A model generated the notes under the pieces. That model made no database searches, was not told where the DNA came from, and saw only the letters and a list, made by a program, of their open reading frames with translations. Of a DNA stretch of 11,366 nucleotides, positions 1-6,977 are shown piece by piece. This DNA comes from an uncultured Clostridia bacterium (GTDB lineage Bacteria > Bacillota_A > Clostridia > Oscillospirales > Oscillospiraceae), in contig CASEPH010000248.1 of assembly GCA_949289625.1 (NCBI GenBank), forward strand, positions 1 through 11,366, written 5' to 3'. A program made the position numbers and the translations under genes. Every line of letters starts with the position of its first letter. Positions within the stretch are counted from its first letter, which is position 1.

Positions 1-1
1 T

Positions 2-1108
2 GCGGTCAAAGCCACGCCCAACCCTGCCATTTTGAAGATTCTTCGGGAAGAGGGCTGCGGCGTGGACTGCTCCTCTCTCACAGAGCTGATGATGGCAGAC
101 CGCTGCGGCTTCCACGGCAGCGAGATTATGTACTCTTCCAACGAGACGCCGGCGGAGGAATTTGTGCTGGCAGATCAGCTGGAGGCCACCATCAATCTGG
201 ACGACTTCACGCTCATCGACTTTTTGCAGGAAACCACGGGACATATTCCCGAAACCATCTCCTGCCGGTATAATCCCGGCGGCACCTTCCAGCTCTCCTC
301 CAGCAAGGAAGGGTTTCAGGTTATGGACAGCCCCAAGGATGCCAAATACGGCTTCACCACGGAGCAGCTCTACGATGGCTTCCGGAAGCTCAAATCCATG
401 GGCGCCAAGCACTTTGGCATCCACGCATTTCTGGCCTCCAATACCATTTCCAACGACTACTATCCCGAGCTGGCAGGGATTCTGTTCCGTCTGGCGGTGG
501 ATCTCCAGGAAAAGACCGGCTGCCATATCGCCTTTATCAACCTGTCCGGTGGCGTAGGCGTGCCCTATCGGCCCGATCAGCCGGAAAACGATATTTTTGC
601 CATTGGAGAGGGCGTCCGCAAAAAATATGAGGAAATCCTGGTGCCTGCTGGTATGGGCGACGTGAAGCTGTTCACGGAGATGGGCCGGTTTATGCTGGCG
701 CCTTACGGCGGTCTTGTGACCACCGCCATCCATGAGAAGCACATCTACAAGGAGTATATCGGCGTGGATGCCTGCGCTGCGAACCTGATGCGCCCGGCCA
801 TGTACGGCGCTTATCACCATATCACCGTCATGGGCAAGGAAAACGCACCCTGCGATCATATGTATGACGTGGTGGGCGGTCTGTGTGAAAATAACGACAA
901 GTTCGCAGTGGACCGGATGCTGCCGAAGATCGAGATGGGCGACGTGCTGTTTCTCCATGATACCGGCGCCCACGGTTTCTCCATGGGCTATCAGTACAAC
1001 GGCCGGCTTCGGAGCGCGGAGCTGCTGCTGCGGGAGGATGGCTCTGTCAAGCTGATTCGCCGGGCAGAGACCCCGGAGGACTACTTTGCCACCCTGCTCT
1101 GGGATTGA
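2..1108 (+). CDS. lysA: Diaminopimelate decarboxylase-like PLP enzyme, 5' end cut by the window
   Basis: This is the C-terminal 368 residues of a fold-type III PLP decarboxylase, most likely diaminopimelate decarboxylase, which makes L-lysine from meso-diaminopimelate in the cytosol. The reading frame is open from base 2. The first visible residues AVKATPNPAI match the family's YAVKANPNP motif, so the lysine at bases 8-10 should be the PLP Schiff-base lysine and the true start lies roughly 50 codons upstream. A TTG at base 32 is internal. Further family marks are a Gly-rich SGGVG (bases 545-559), EMGR (677-688) in place of the usual EPGR, a VDACAANLMRP segment (764-796), the catalytic Cys in CENND (884-898), and GFSMGYQYN near the C-terminus. 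Several motifs depart from textbook LysA, so this is a divergent subfamily. Another substrate, such as a carboxylated polyamine or modified amino acid, cannot be excluded. Upstream neighbours are not visible. Confidence 0.85.
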   Translation, partial: AVKATPNPAILKILREEGCGVDCSSLTELMMADRCGFHGSEIMYSSNETPAEEFVLADQLEATINLDDFTLIDFLQETTGHIPETISCRYNPGGTFQLSSSKEGFQVMDSPKDAKYGFTTEQLYDGFRKLKSMGAKHFGIHAFLASNTISNDYYPELAGILFRLAVDLQEKTGCHIAFINLSGGVGVPYRPDQPENDIFAIGEGVRKKYEEILVPAGMGDVKLFTEMGRFMLAPYGGLVTTAIHEKHIYKEYIGVDACAANLMRPAMYGAYHHITVMGKENAPCDHMYDVVGGLCENNDKFAVDRMLPKIEMGDVLFLHDTGAHGFSMGYQYNGRLRSAELLLREDGSVKLIRRAETPEDYFATLLWD

Positions 1109-1137
1109 GCTGCTAAAATAACTACAGCAACCTTAAT

Positions 1138-1169
1138 GTCGCCAGAAACGTTTTTTCGTTCCTGGCGAC
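1138..1169. repeat. Inverted repeat after lysA, possible weak terminator
   Basis: The arms GTCGCCAGAAACG and CGTTCCTGGCGAC pair over 13 positions with one A/C mismatch and enclose a short all-T loop. The hairpin lies 30 bases past the lysA stop. Neither strand has a proper T-run directly after the stem (CATTTTCTA follows on the plus strand), so it is a poor canonical intrinsic terminator. It may still end or stabilise the lysA message. Confidence 0.5.
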
Positions 1170-1206
1170 CATTTTCTACATAACGCCTACATATTACAAA
1201 AAATGA

Positions 1207-1235
1207 TTGGATTTTCCTGATTTTTGGTATATAAT
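1207..1235 (+). promoter_or_regulatory. Sigma-A type promoter for the pucR gene
   Basis: A TTGGAT -35 box (1207-1212) and a perfect TATAAT -10 box (1230-1235) are separated by exactly 17 bases. The surroundings are AT-rich, and transcription would start near 1242, about 34 bases ahead of the ATG at 1276. An AGGGGG ribosome binding site (1262-1267) follows at good spacing. This suggests the regulator gene is transcribed independently of lysA. Confidence 0.75.
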
Positions 1236-1275
1236 GTGGATATAACTCATTTTTGGCGGAAAGGGGGCACGAGCC

Positions 1276-2436
1276 ATGCAAGTACGAGAGCTACACAGCA
1301 TTGAAACATTACACGCTTTTCGACTCCTTGCCGGCGACGGCGGTCTCAATCATCCAATGAAGGACGTTGTTCTTCTGGAATATGAAAGTCTTAAGCAGGA
1401 GACTCCTGACTTTTATCAGGAAGATTTTATCGTCTCCACCCTCCTCTACGCCAAGGATGACCCCTCCCTGCTGCTGCCCACCTTTCAGCGGCTGATGGAT
1501 CTGGGTGCAGCGGGTCTGGCGTTCAAATCCGTATACTATCAGGCTCTGCCGGAGGAAGTTTTGGAATTGGCAAATGCACGTAATTTCCCTGTGTTTGTCT
1601 TTGACGACCTATATATGGAAGACGTGATTTTGGTCATCACCGATTATATTCGCCAGCAGCAGGAGTTTTCCCTGTTTGAAGAGCCCCTCTTTGATATCCT
1701 GACGAATCAGAGCACTGCGGATATTCAGCACCTATGCGGTCAAATGAATCCAGGCCGTCAAAAATATATGTGCGCAGTCTATGTCCATACGTCTCAAACC
1801 GAAAGTACATGGTCCGGGACCCTGCGGGACACCCTGACCACCCGTACCGCGCGAAAGCTTTTGACCGGCTACCGTTTTCTGCAATTTCGCAAAGGATTTT
1901 TTATCCTAATCAATGATAATCGTCCCCTGGATCCTACAGCTGTTATTTCCAAGTGCCAGGACTTGCTTCGGGAATTGGGCTGTCTGGCGCAGGATCTCTG
2001 CTTTGGTGTCAGCGGCGTATATCAAAAGACTGTGGATTTTGATTGTATTATCCGGGAATCTTTTGACGCTTTGACTGTAGCTTTGGCCTTTTCCCGTTCC
2101 CACCAGTTTTATTCCACACTGGGCTATTACCATTTAGTTTTCCCTATGCTGCGAGACAAAAGCGCCCGAAAGAGCATGTATCAGTTTGTCCGCATTTTGG
2201 CAGATTACGACCAGAACAATGGCAGCGGAAACCTTACCCAGACGCTCAAGGCCTACGCAAATCTGGACTACGATATTCGCAAGACCGCCACGGCTTTGGG
2301 GCAGCATCCAAACACCATTCGCTATCGTCTCAAAAAAATAGGCGAGCTGATCGGTGCCAATCATCATTCCGATGAAGCCATGTTCCTGTTGGGCGAGTTC
2401 CTGCGGTTGGATGCCCTTCAGCAGCAAATCTTCTGA
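1276..2436 (+). CDS. PucR-family transcriptional regulator
   Basis: This 386-residue protein has the three-part layout of the PucR/CdaR regulators. Residues about 5-125 match the PucR-like N-terminal sensory domain: a GGLNHPMKDVVLLE stretch, a 'fivSTLLYA' strand, then LGAAGLAFKS and a FPVFVFDD strand. The middle, about 130-295, fits the GGDEF-like regulatory segment. The C-terminus carries the HTH_30 helix-turn-helix: an LTQTLKAYANLDYDIRKTA segment followed by LGQHPNTIRYRLKKIGEL (about residues 318-358). Family members sense small metabolites and usually activate purine, sugar-acid or amino-acid catabolism genes. The ligand and targets here are unknown, and no catabolic operon lies beside the gene. 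ATG 1276 is supported by the AGGGGG site 8 bases upstream. By eye the gene is somewhat more AT-rich than lysA or the str operon. A 55-codon gene follows after 16 bases. Confidence 0.88.
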   Translation: MQVRELHSIETLHAFRLLAGDGGLNHPMKDVVLLEYESLKQETPDFYQEDFIVSTLLYAKDDPSLLLPTFQRLMDLGAAGLAFKSVYYQALPEEVLELANARNFPVFVFDDLYMEDVILVITDYIRQQQEFSLFEEPLFDILTNQSTADIQHLCGQMNPGRQKYMCAVYVHTSQTESTWSGTLRDTLTTRTARKLLTGYRFLQFRKGFFILINDNRPLDPTAVISKCQDLLRELGCLAQDLCFGVSGVYQKTVDFDCIIRESFDALTVALAFSRSHQFYSTLGYYHLVFPMLRDKSARKSMYQFVRILADYDQNNGSGNLTQTLKAYANLDYDIRKTATALGQHPNTIRYRLKKIGELIGANHHSDEAMFLLGEFLRLDALQQQIF

Positions 2437-2439
2437 ATT

Positions 2440-2450
2440 GGAGGACCTCC
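2440..2450 (+). promoter_or_regulatory. Ribosome binding site of the 55-residue protein, inside a small hairpin
   Basis: The GGAGG at 2440-2444, 8 bases before ATG 2453, is the only strong ribosome binding site here and fixes that start. It is followed at once by CCTCC (2446-2450), so GGAG can fold on CTCC with a GAC loop and hide the site. Ribosomes finishing pucR at 2436 would sit over this hairpin, which would suit translational coupling. The stem is only 4 base pairs, so the regulatory role is inferred. Confidence 0.45.
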
Positions 2451-2452
2451 TG

Positions 2453-2620
2453 ATGCAGGAAAATAAAACAACCATCCAAAAGACCATTAAATCAGGCATC
2501 TCTTTCGGCAGCGCCCTAGCTATGGTAATCAGCTATGTCACCTGGCGCTCTGTGGGCTGGGCCATTGTCCATGGTCTGCTCAGCTGGGTCTATGTGATCT
2601 ATTTCCTACTCAGATACTGA
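2453..2620 (+). CDS. Small two-helix membrane protein, function unknown
   Basis: This is a 55-residue protein, MQENKTTIQK to FLLRY, starting at ATG 2453 behind a strong GGAGG. The frame is open further upstream inside pucR, but there is no ribosome binding site there. After a short polar, mildly basic N-terminus come two hydrophobic stretches: about residues 14-30 (ISFGSALAMVISYVTW) and 35-53 (GWAIVHGLLSWVYVIYF). They are joined by a tight WRSV turn, so a helical hairpin in the cytoplasmic membrane is likely. The Gly/Ser pattern and the Trp/His residues within the helices look conserved rather than random. From memory, similar 50-60 residue proteins with a 'SGISFG..LAMVISY..W' core occur in many Bacillota and lack an assigned function; this was not checked. 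It shares the pucR transcript and ends just ahead of a terminator. It has no recognisable toxin signature beyond small size and hydrophobicity. Confidence 0.75.
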   Translation: MQENKTTIQKTIKSGISFGSALAMVISYVTWRSVGWAIVHGLLSWVYVIYFLLRY

Positions 2621-2647
2621 TTATAAGATGCCCCTATAAATGCATTT

Positions 2648-2688
2648 GGCGCGGAAATCGAATCCTCGATTTCCGCGCCTTTGTTATT
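2648..2688 (+). terminator. Rho-independent terminator of the pucR unit
   Basis: A perfect 14-base-pair stem, GGCGCGGAAATCGA (2648-2661) with TCGATTTCCGCGCC (2666-2679), closes on an ATCC loop and is followed by TTTGTTATT. It ends the plus-strand pucR/small-protein unit and sits 16 bases beyond the stop of the converging mreB gene. It may therefore also act on the minus strand, although the T-run is poor in that direction. Confidence 0.85.
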
Positions 2689-2694
2689 CAAATA

Positions 2695-3726
2695 TCAATC
2701 CGCCATCAGCTTCCGGCGGGCCAGGTTGATGGTGCCCTCCTGCATCTCATCAATCCACCGGAGGCTCTTACCGCAGCCCAGGGCCACGCACAAAATAGCG
2801 TCGTCCGCCACATGGCAGGCAATGCCGGTGGAACGGTAGATGAGTTGGTCAAAGCCATAGAGCAGGCTGCCGCCGCCAGTAAGAGTAATGCCGCTGCGGG
2901 AAATATCCGCCACTAGCTCTGGCTCCGTCTTTTCCAGCGTAGACCGCACCGCATAGAGAATATCCCGACAAGGAGTGGTCAGTGCGTGCATTACGTCCAC
3001 AGAGGTGATGTCTACCTCCTGGGGCAGACCGGTGGAGAGATTTCTGCCCTTCACCGTCATCACCAGTGCCTCCGGCCTGGGATTGACGCAGCCAATGGCC
3101 ATCTTGACCTCTTCCGCTGTCTGACTGCCGATGAGCACCTGATACCGCTCCCGAATATACTGAATAATGGCATCATCAAAAGCATCTCCGGCTGTGTCGA
3201 TGGAGGTGGATTTCACCACGTTGTTCAGGCTCAGCACCGCAATATCCGTGGTACCACCACCGATGTCAATGACCATGTTGCCTCCGGCTCCCCGAATATC
3301 CATTCCTGCTCCCATGGCAGCAGCCAGAGGCTCCTCGATGAGGTAAACACGACGGGCACCGGCCTCCATGGTGGCCTGAATGACCGCACGCTCTTCCACT
3401 TCGGTGATGCCGCTGGGCACCGAGACCACAACCCTGGGCTTTACCAGGGACATCTTTGTGATCCGCTTGAGATAGACCGACAGCATGGTGGCCGTCATAT
3501 CGTAATCGGAGATGGCGCCGTTTTTCAGGGGCCGAGCTGCTACGATGTTGCCTGGCGTACGGCCTAGCATTTTTTTTGCAGCCGCGCCCACCTCCAGCAC
3601 CTTACCGCTGACCTTGTCCAGAGCCACAGCGCTGGGCTCATTGATGACAATTCCCTTTCCGTCCAAGTAGACCAGGACCGAAGTGGTCCCCAAATCAATG
3701 CCAATATCTCTGGATAATTTTATCAT
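2695..3726 (-). CDS. mreB: MreB/Mbl-family bacterial actin
   Basis: This 343-residue protein has the full actin-fold ATPase signature of MreB. The phosphate-1 loop is DIGIDLGTTSVLVY (residues 7-20), IEEPLAAAMGAG (130-141) carries the glutamates linked to hydrolysis, phosphate-2 is DIGGGTTD (154-161), and the adenosine loop is GITLTGGGSLL (279-289). The length is typical for the family. MreB polymers lie under the membrane and guide sidewall peptidoglycan synthesis. The usual downstream mreC and mreD are absent here, so this may be an mbl-like or additional paralogue; sequence alone does not settle which. It is the last gene of the minus-strand unit, 18 bases after comF, with GAGGAAG (3731-3737) just upstream of ATG 3726. 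The gene ends at the terminator shared with the converging pucR unit. Confidence 0.92.
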   Translation of the reverse strand: MIKLSRDIGIDLGTTSVLVYLDGKGIVINEPSAVALDKVSGKVLEVGAAAKKMLGRTPGNIVAARPLKNGAISDYDMTATMLSVYLKRITKMSLVKPRVVVSVPSGITEVEERAVIQATMEAGARRVYLIEEPLAAAMGAGMDIRGAGGNMVIDIGGGTTDIAVLSLNNVVKSTSIDTAGDAFDDAIIQYIRERYQVLIGSQTAEEVKMAIGCVNPRPEALVMTVKGRNLSTGLPQEVDITSVDVMHALTTPCRDILYAVRSTLEKTEPELVADISRSGITLTGGGSLLYGFDQLIYRSTGIACHVADDAILCVALGCGKSLRWIDEMQEGTINLARRKLMAD

Positions 3727-3744
3727 AATACTTCCTCGCAGGTA

Positions 3745-4395
3745 TCAAAAATGTGATTCCATGGGCTGGGCCAGGGCTGCGGCCACCACAGATTTCGCCC
3801 CTGCCTCCAGCAGGGTACGGCTGGCCTCATCCAGGGTCGCACCGGTGGTAATGATGTCGTCGATGAGCAAAATGCGCTTGCCCTCCACCAGCTCCGGTTC
3901 CGGCACCAGATAAGCATCCTGCACGTTGACTTTTCTTGCCTTCTGGTCCTTCAGGGAGGATTGGGCCGCGTTATCAGTAGGCTTTTTCAGCGTCTCCACC
4001 GCCACATCCTGAAGCTCCAACGCCGCAGCCATAGCCAGCAGCATGGCCTGATCGTAACCGCGCTTTTTCAGGCGTTCTTCGCTGACTGGCACCCAGGTGA
4101 TCAGATCGTACACCCCTGCCAGATTGTCCCGAATGCATCTGGCCAGGATCCGGCCGAATTCCGTAGCATAACCGGGCTGGTTCTGGAACTTAAACCGGAT
4201 GATGGCATCCCGAACGCTGCCCTCATAAAGCATGGGCACACAGCACCGAAGAAAGTATGTGCCGGTTCTGTTGGTGTCATTCCGGGTCAGCCGCTGGAGA
4301 CAATCCTCGCAGGCCGTACCCGTCCGCAGGATCTTTCTACAAAACATGCACCTGGGCGGGAACAGCAAATCCGAAATTGCTTGCAAGATACCCAT
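3745..4395 (-). CDS. comF: ComF-family phosphoribosyltransferase-like protein
   Basis: This 216-residue protein has the standard ComF architecture. A four-Cys zinc ribbon at the N-terminus (C16, C19, C29, C32, in PPRCMFC and TACEDC) precedes a type I phosphoribosyltransferase fold. Its marks are WVPVSEERLKKRGYDQA (101-117) and the PRPP loop RILLIDDIITTGAT (174-187) with its paired aspartates. ComF proteins are needed for natural transformation in several bacteria, where they act in the cytosol after DNA entry. Many non-competent bacteria also carry one, and the substrate is not established. The start is only 2 bases past the recD2 stop, with GGGGAGG (4403-4409) inside the recD2 end, so translation is probably coupled. 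No comEC or comFA is visible in the window. Confidence 0.93.
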   Translation of the reverse strand: MGILQAISDLLFPPRCMFCRKILRTGTACEDCLQRLTRNDTNRTGTYFLRCCVPMLYEGSVRDAIIRFKFQNQPGYATEFGRILARCIRDNLAGVYDLITWVPVSEERLKKRGYDQAMLLAMAAALELQDVAVETLKKPTDNAAQSSLKDQKARKVNVQDAYLVPEPELVEGKRILLIDDIITTGATLDEASRTLLEAGAKSVVAAALAQPMESHF

Positions 4396-4397
4396 AA

Positions 4398-6608
4398 TCA
4401 GGCCTCCCCTATCAGACGAAGCTTCAGGCCGCTATAACGGCGGGACTGCCGGTTATTCCGCACCATCTCTGCCACCACATAGGGATCCCCCACCACGATC
4501 AAAAGCTCTTTGGCCCTGGTCACCGCTGTATAGAGGATGCTCCTGGTGAGCAGGTAGGGGTTGGCATGGGACGCCGACAGAATGACCGCCCGGTATTCGC
4601 TGCCCTGGCTTTTGTGAACAGTCATGGCATAGGCCAGCTCCAGCTGACCCAACAGGTCGAAGGTGTATTCCACGATCTTATCATCGAAGGTCACTGCCAT
4701 GAGTTCCTGGACATTGTCGATCTCCGTGATTTTCCCCACGTCGCCGTTGAACACCCCGGCCCCCATACCGACCCCTTCGACCTTCGTCCACATTATATCA
4801 TAGTTGTTCCGAATTTGCATCACCCGGTCCCCTACTCGGAACACGTTTTTTCCGTATTTATGCTCCGGCTTGTCCGGAGATGGAGGATTCAATGCCGCCT
4901 GCAGCCGTATATTCAAGGCTTCCGTCCCCGCATCGGTTTTCCGGGTGGGAGATAGCACCTGGATTTGATCCGGTGGAATATGCATATTTTGAGGCAGACG
5001 CCGGACGCACAGGTCCACAATAGTATCCACAATGGTCTCATTCTCCCGGCGAACCAGCATAAAGAAGTCCTTGTCCTTCCGCCCCAACTCCGGAATATTG
5101 CCTTGATTGATGCTGTGGGCATTCATGACGATAAGACTCTCCCGGGCCTGGCGAAATATTTCCGTCAAGCGAACCATGGGAAGCCTTCTGCTGCGGATCA
5201 GATCGGAAAACAGATTTCCCGCCCCCACCGAGGGCAGCTGATCCGGATCTCCTACGAGGATCAGCCGGCAATCCGGCTTTAGGGCCCGGAGCAGAGATTC
5301 CATCAGCAGGATGTCCACCATGGAGGTCTCATCTACGATCACCGCCTTGGCCCGCAAAGGCTCCGCCTCATTGTGGGTAAAGCAGAGGCTTCCGCTCTCC
5401 GAATCAAACTGGGTCTCAAGCAGCCGATGGATGGTGGAGGCTTCCCGTCCGCAGAGTTCCCCCAATCGTTTGGCTGCCCGTCCCGTTGGAGCAGTCAGCT
5501 CCGTGGTAAGCCCCATTTGGTCAAATACGGACAATATTCCGTTGACCGTGGTGGTTTTACCGGTGCCGGGTCCTCCAGTGAGGAGCATAACCTTATGGGT
5601 GGCCGCTGTGGCAATGGCCCGCTTCTGATCCGGTGCAAAGTTAATGCCGGATTCCGCTTCCACGCTTCGAATCATTTCCTCCAACTCCGCCGGTGGGATC
5701 AATTCATTCTCCGACCGGTCTCGCATCCATCGGGCCACATAGGTTTCCGCCTCGTAATACTCCGGCAGATAGCAAATTGAGATTCCCTTGAGAGTATCGA
5801 GGACCATGTTTCCAGCCTGATGCAACGCTTCCATGGCCTCCTCCACCGCCTCCGGGCGAACAGAGATCATGGTGGCAGTAGCATCCCGAAGCTTATCTCC
5901 TGGAAGGAAGGTATGTCCGTTGCCCAGATTGTGCCGCAAAGTATAGAGGGTCGCCGCCTCCACCCGGCGAGGATCTTCCGCTTCTATGCCCTGGGAGACC
6001 GCGAAATGATCCACCGCTGAAAACGGTGCCCCAAAAAACGCTCCAGTTAGCAGATAGGGATCTTCTCGAAGGGCATCCATTGCCAGATCCCCATAAGCTT
6101 GATACAGCGGCATTGCCAGCTCTGCGGACAGTCCGTTGGCCATAAGGAACTCCAACAGTTTCCGCATTCCAAACTGTTTTTGAAAGCTTTCCCCAATGTC
6201 TATTGCTTTTTTGAGGCTGATGCCCGGAACCTCCGCCAGACGTTCCGGGCTCTGCTCCATCACCGCAAAGGTCTCGTTGCCAAACCGCTCCACAATACGT
6301 CGGGCCGTTCTAGGGCCGATACCACGAATGGCTCTGGAGGCCAAATACTTTTCGATCTCCTCTGCACCATCCGGCATCAGGCGTTCCAGAAGTTCCGCCC
6401 GAAACTGTGTCCCGTGGGAAGAATGGTTTTCCCAATGGCCGGTGATCACCAGCCGTTCTCCTTGACGGCACATGGGAATGGTACCCACCACCGTAATGGT
6501 CTGCCCATCCTCCGTGGAAAAACGCACCACGGTATAGCCATTCAGTTCATTTTGATACAGGATTGTCGCAACAACGCCTCGGATGATCTCATTGTGCTGT
6601 GCCGTCAT
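4398..6608 (-). CDS. recD2: RecD2-type ATP-dependent DNA helicase
   Basis: This 736-residue superfamily 1B helicase (5'-to-3' polarity in the family) matches RecD2, the form found in bacteria without RecBCD. An N-terminal OB-like region (about 1-80) precedes tandem helix-hairpin-helix segments (about 88-135, with IRGIGPRTARRIVERFG and LAEVPGISLKKA). The helicase core carries Walker A TGGPGTGKTT (344-353), motif Ia TAPTGRAAKRL (372-382), Walker B IVDETSM (424-430), motif III GDPDQLPSVGAG (453-464), LTEIFRQ (481-487), TVHKSQGSE (663-671) and YTAVTRAK (693-700). The SH3-like insert typical of RecD2 fits the region around 590-660. Known roles of RecD2 proteins are replication-fork maintenance, repair and recombination. 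The start ATG lies inside the preceding gene, with a 20-base overlap and a GGAAG site upstream. All key residues are present and nothing is truncated. Confidence 0.95.
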   Translation of the reverse strand: MTAQHNEIIRGVVATILYQNELNGYTVVRFSTEDGQTITVVGTIPMCRQGERLVITGHWENHSSHGTQFRAELLERLMPDGAEEIEKYLASRAIRGIGPRTARRIVERFGNETFAVMEQSPERLAEVPGISLKKAIDIGESFQKQFGMRKLLEFLMANGLSAELAMPLYQAYGDLAMDALREDPYLLTGAFFGAPFSAVDHFAVSQGIEAEDPRRVEAATLYTLRHNLGNGHTFLPGDKLRDATATMISVRPEAVEEAMEALHQAGNMVLDTLKGISICYLPEYYEAETYVARWMRDRSENELIPPAELEEMIRSVEAESGINFAPDQKRAIATAATHKVMLLTGGPGTGKTTTVNGILSVFDQMGLTTELTAPTGRAAKRLGELCGREASTIHRLLETQFDSESGSLCFTHNEAEPLRAKAVIVDETSMVDILLMESLLRALKPDCRLILVGDPDQLPSVGAGNLFSDLIRSRRLPMVRLTEIFRQARESLIVMNAHSINQGNIPELGRKDKDFFMLVRRENETIVDTIVDLCVRRLPQNMHIPPDQIQVLSPTRKTDAGTEALNIRLQAALNPPSPDKPEHKYGKNVFRVGDRVMQIRNNYDIMWTKVEGVGMGAGVFNGDVGKITEIDNVQELMAVTFDDKIVEYTFDLLGQLELAYAMTVHKSQGSEYRAVILSASHANPYLLTRSILYTAVTRAKELLIVVGDPYVVAEMVRNNRQSRRYSGLKLRLIGEA

Positions 6609-6930
6609 GTTTCGCTTCCATCCATTCCTTCAAGTCCTCCAGATCCATCACCAGGACCTGACTCTGTTCCTGGGCCAGCCGTTTGGCCCGATCCTGTCCT
6701 TCTCCGCTGAGTCCCTCATCCAGGATCAGCACCGTCCACCACAGCATTCCTGAATTCCGGAGCCACAGCACTCCCTGGAGACAGCGTTCCATCCAGGGGG
6801 ATTCTCCCCGGCAATGAAGCACCACCGTCAGGGGGATTCTCCGGTTCAGGGGCAGCAGCAATACTCCAGCCAGGGTCCAAATCAGCATAATCAGGCCCCA
6901 AGCCGCCAACGCACCCACGACGATCTCCAT
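6589..6930 (-). CDS. Membrane-anchored protein of unknown function upstream of recD2
   Basis: I cannot assign this 113-residue protein. It starts with one strongly hydrophobic segment (about residues 4-27) followed by an NRR stop-transfer. The rest is soluble and should face the cytosol. The soluble part, RIPLTVVLHCRGESPWMERC and onwards, then WTVLILDEGLSGEGQD (about 65-80) and RAKRLAQE, loosely resembles the first Rossmann-like half of a GT-A glycosyltransferase: 'tvvi...E..lerCL..L', then 'vDdgS.DgT'. The metal-binding DXD and acceptor half are missing, so catalysis as a glycosyltransferase is unlikely. The resemblance is judged by eye only. GGAGGG lies 7 bases before the ATG, and the 3' end overlaps recD2 by 20 bases, which argues for a real, translated and coupled gene. 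The protein is rich in Trp and Leu. Confidence 0.7.
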   Translation of the reverse strand: MEIVVGALAAWGLIMLIWTLAGVLLLPLNRRIPLTVVLHCRGESPWMERCLQGVLWLRNSGMLWWTVLILDEGLSGEGQDRAKRLAQEQSQVLVMDLEDLKEWMEAKHDGTAQ

Positions 6931-6977
6931 GGCTCTCCCTCCCCTTCCATTCTATGCGAAAGGGTTTGGGAACGTGC

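Noticed and set aside
2354..2452. Longer N-terminal version of the 55-residue protein starting at 2354
   Set aside because: The extra 33 residues lie within pucR in another frame with no ribosome binding site, whereas ATG 2453 has a strong GGAGG.
2986..3567. 193-codon open frame on the plus strand opposite mreB
   Set aside because: It lies inside a well-supported mreB-family gene. The translation is His- and Gly-rich without family motifs and has no upstream ribosome binding site.
3961..4437. 158-codon open frame on the plus strand opposite comF
   Set aside because: It is antisense to comF, which shows a zinc ribbon and PRPP loop. No protein motif or start signal supports it.
6099..6710. 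203-codon open frame on the plus strand opposite recD2
   Set aside because: It is fully antisense to the recD2 helicase and the overlapping unknown gene, lacks a ribosome binding site and has no recognisable domain. It is a by-product of GC-rich codon bias.
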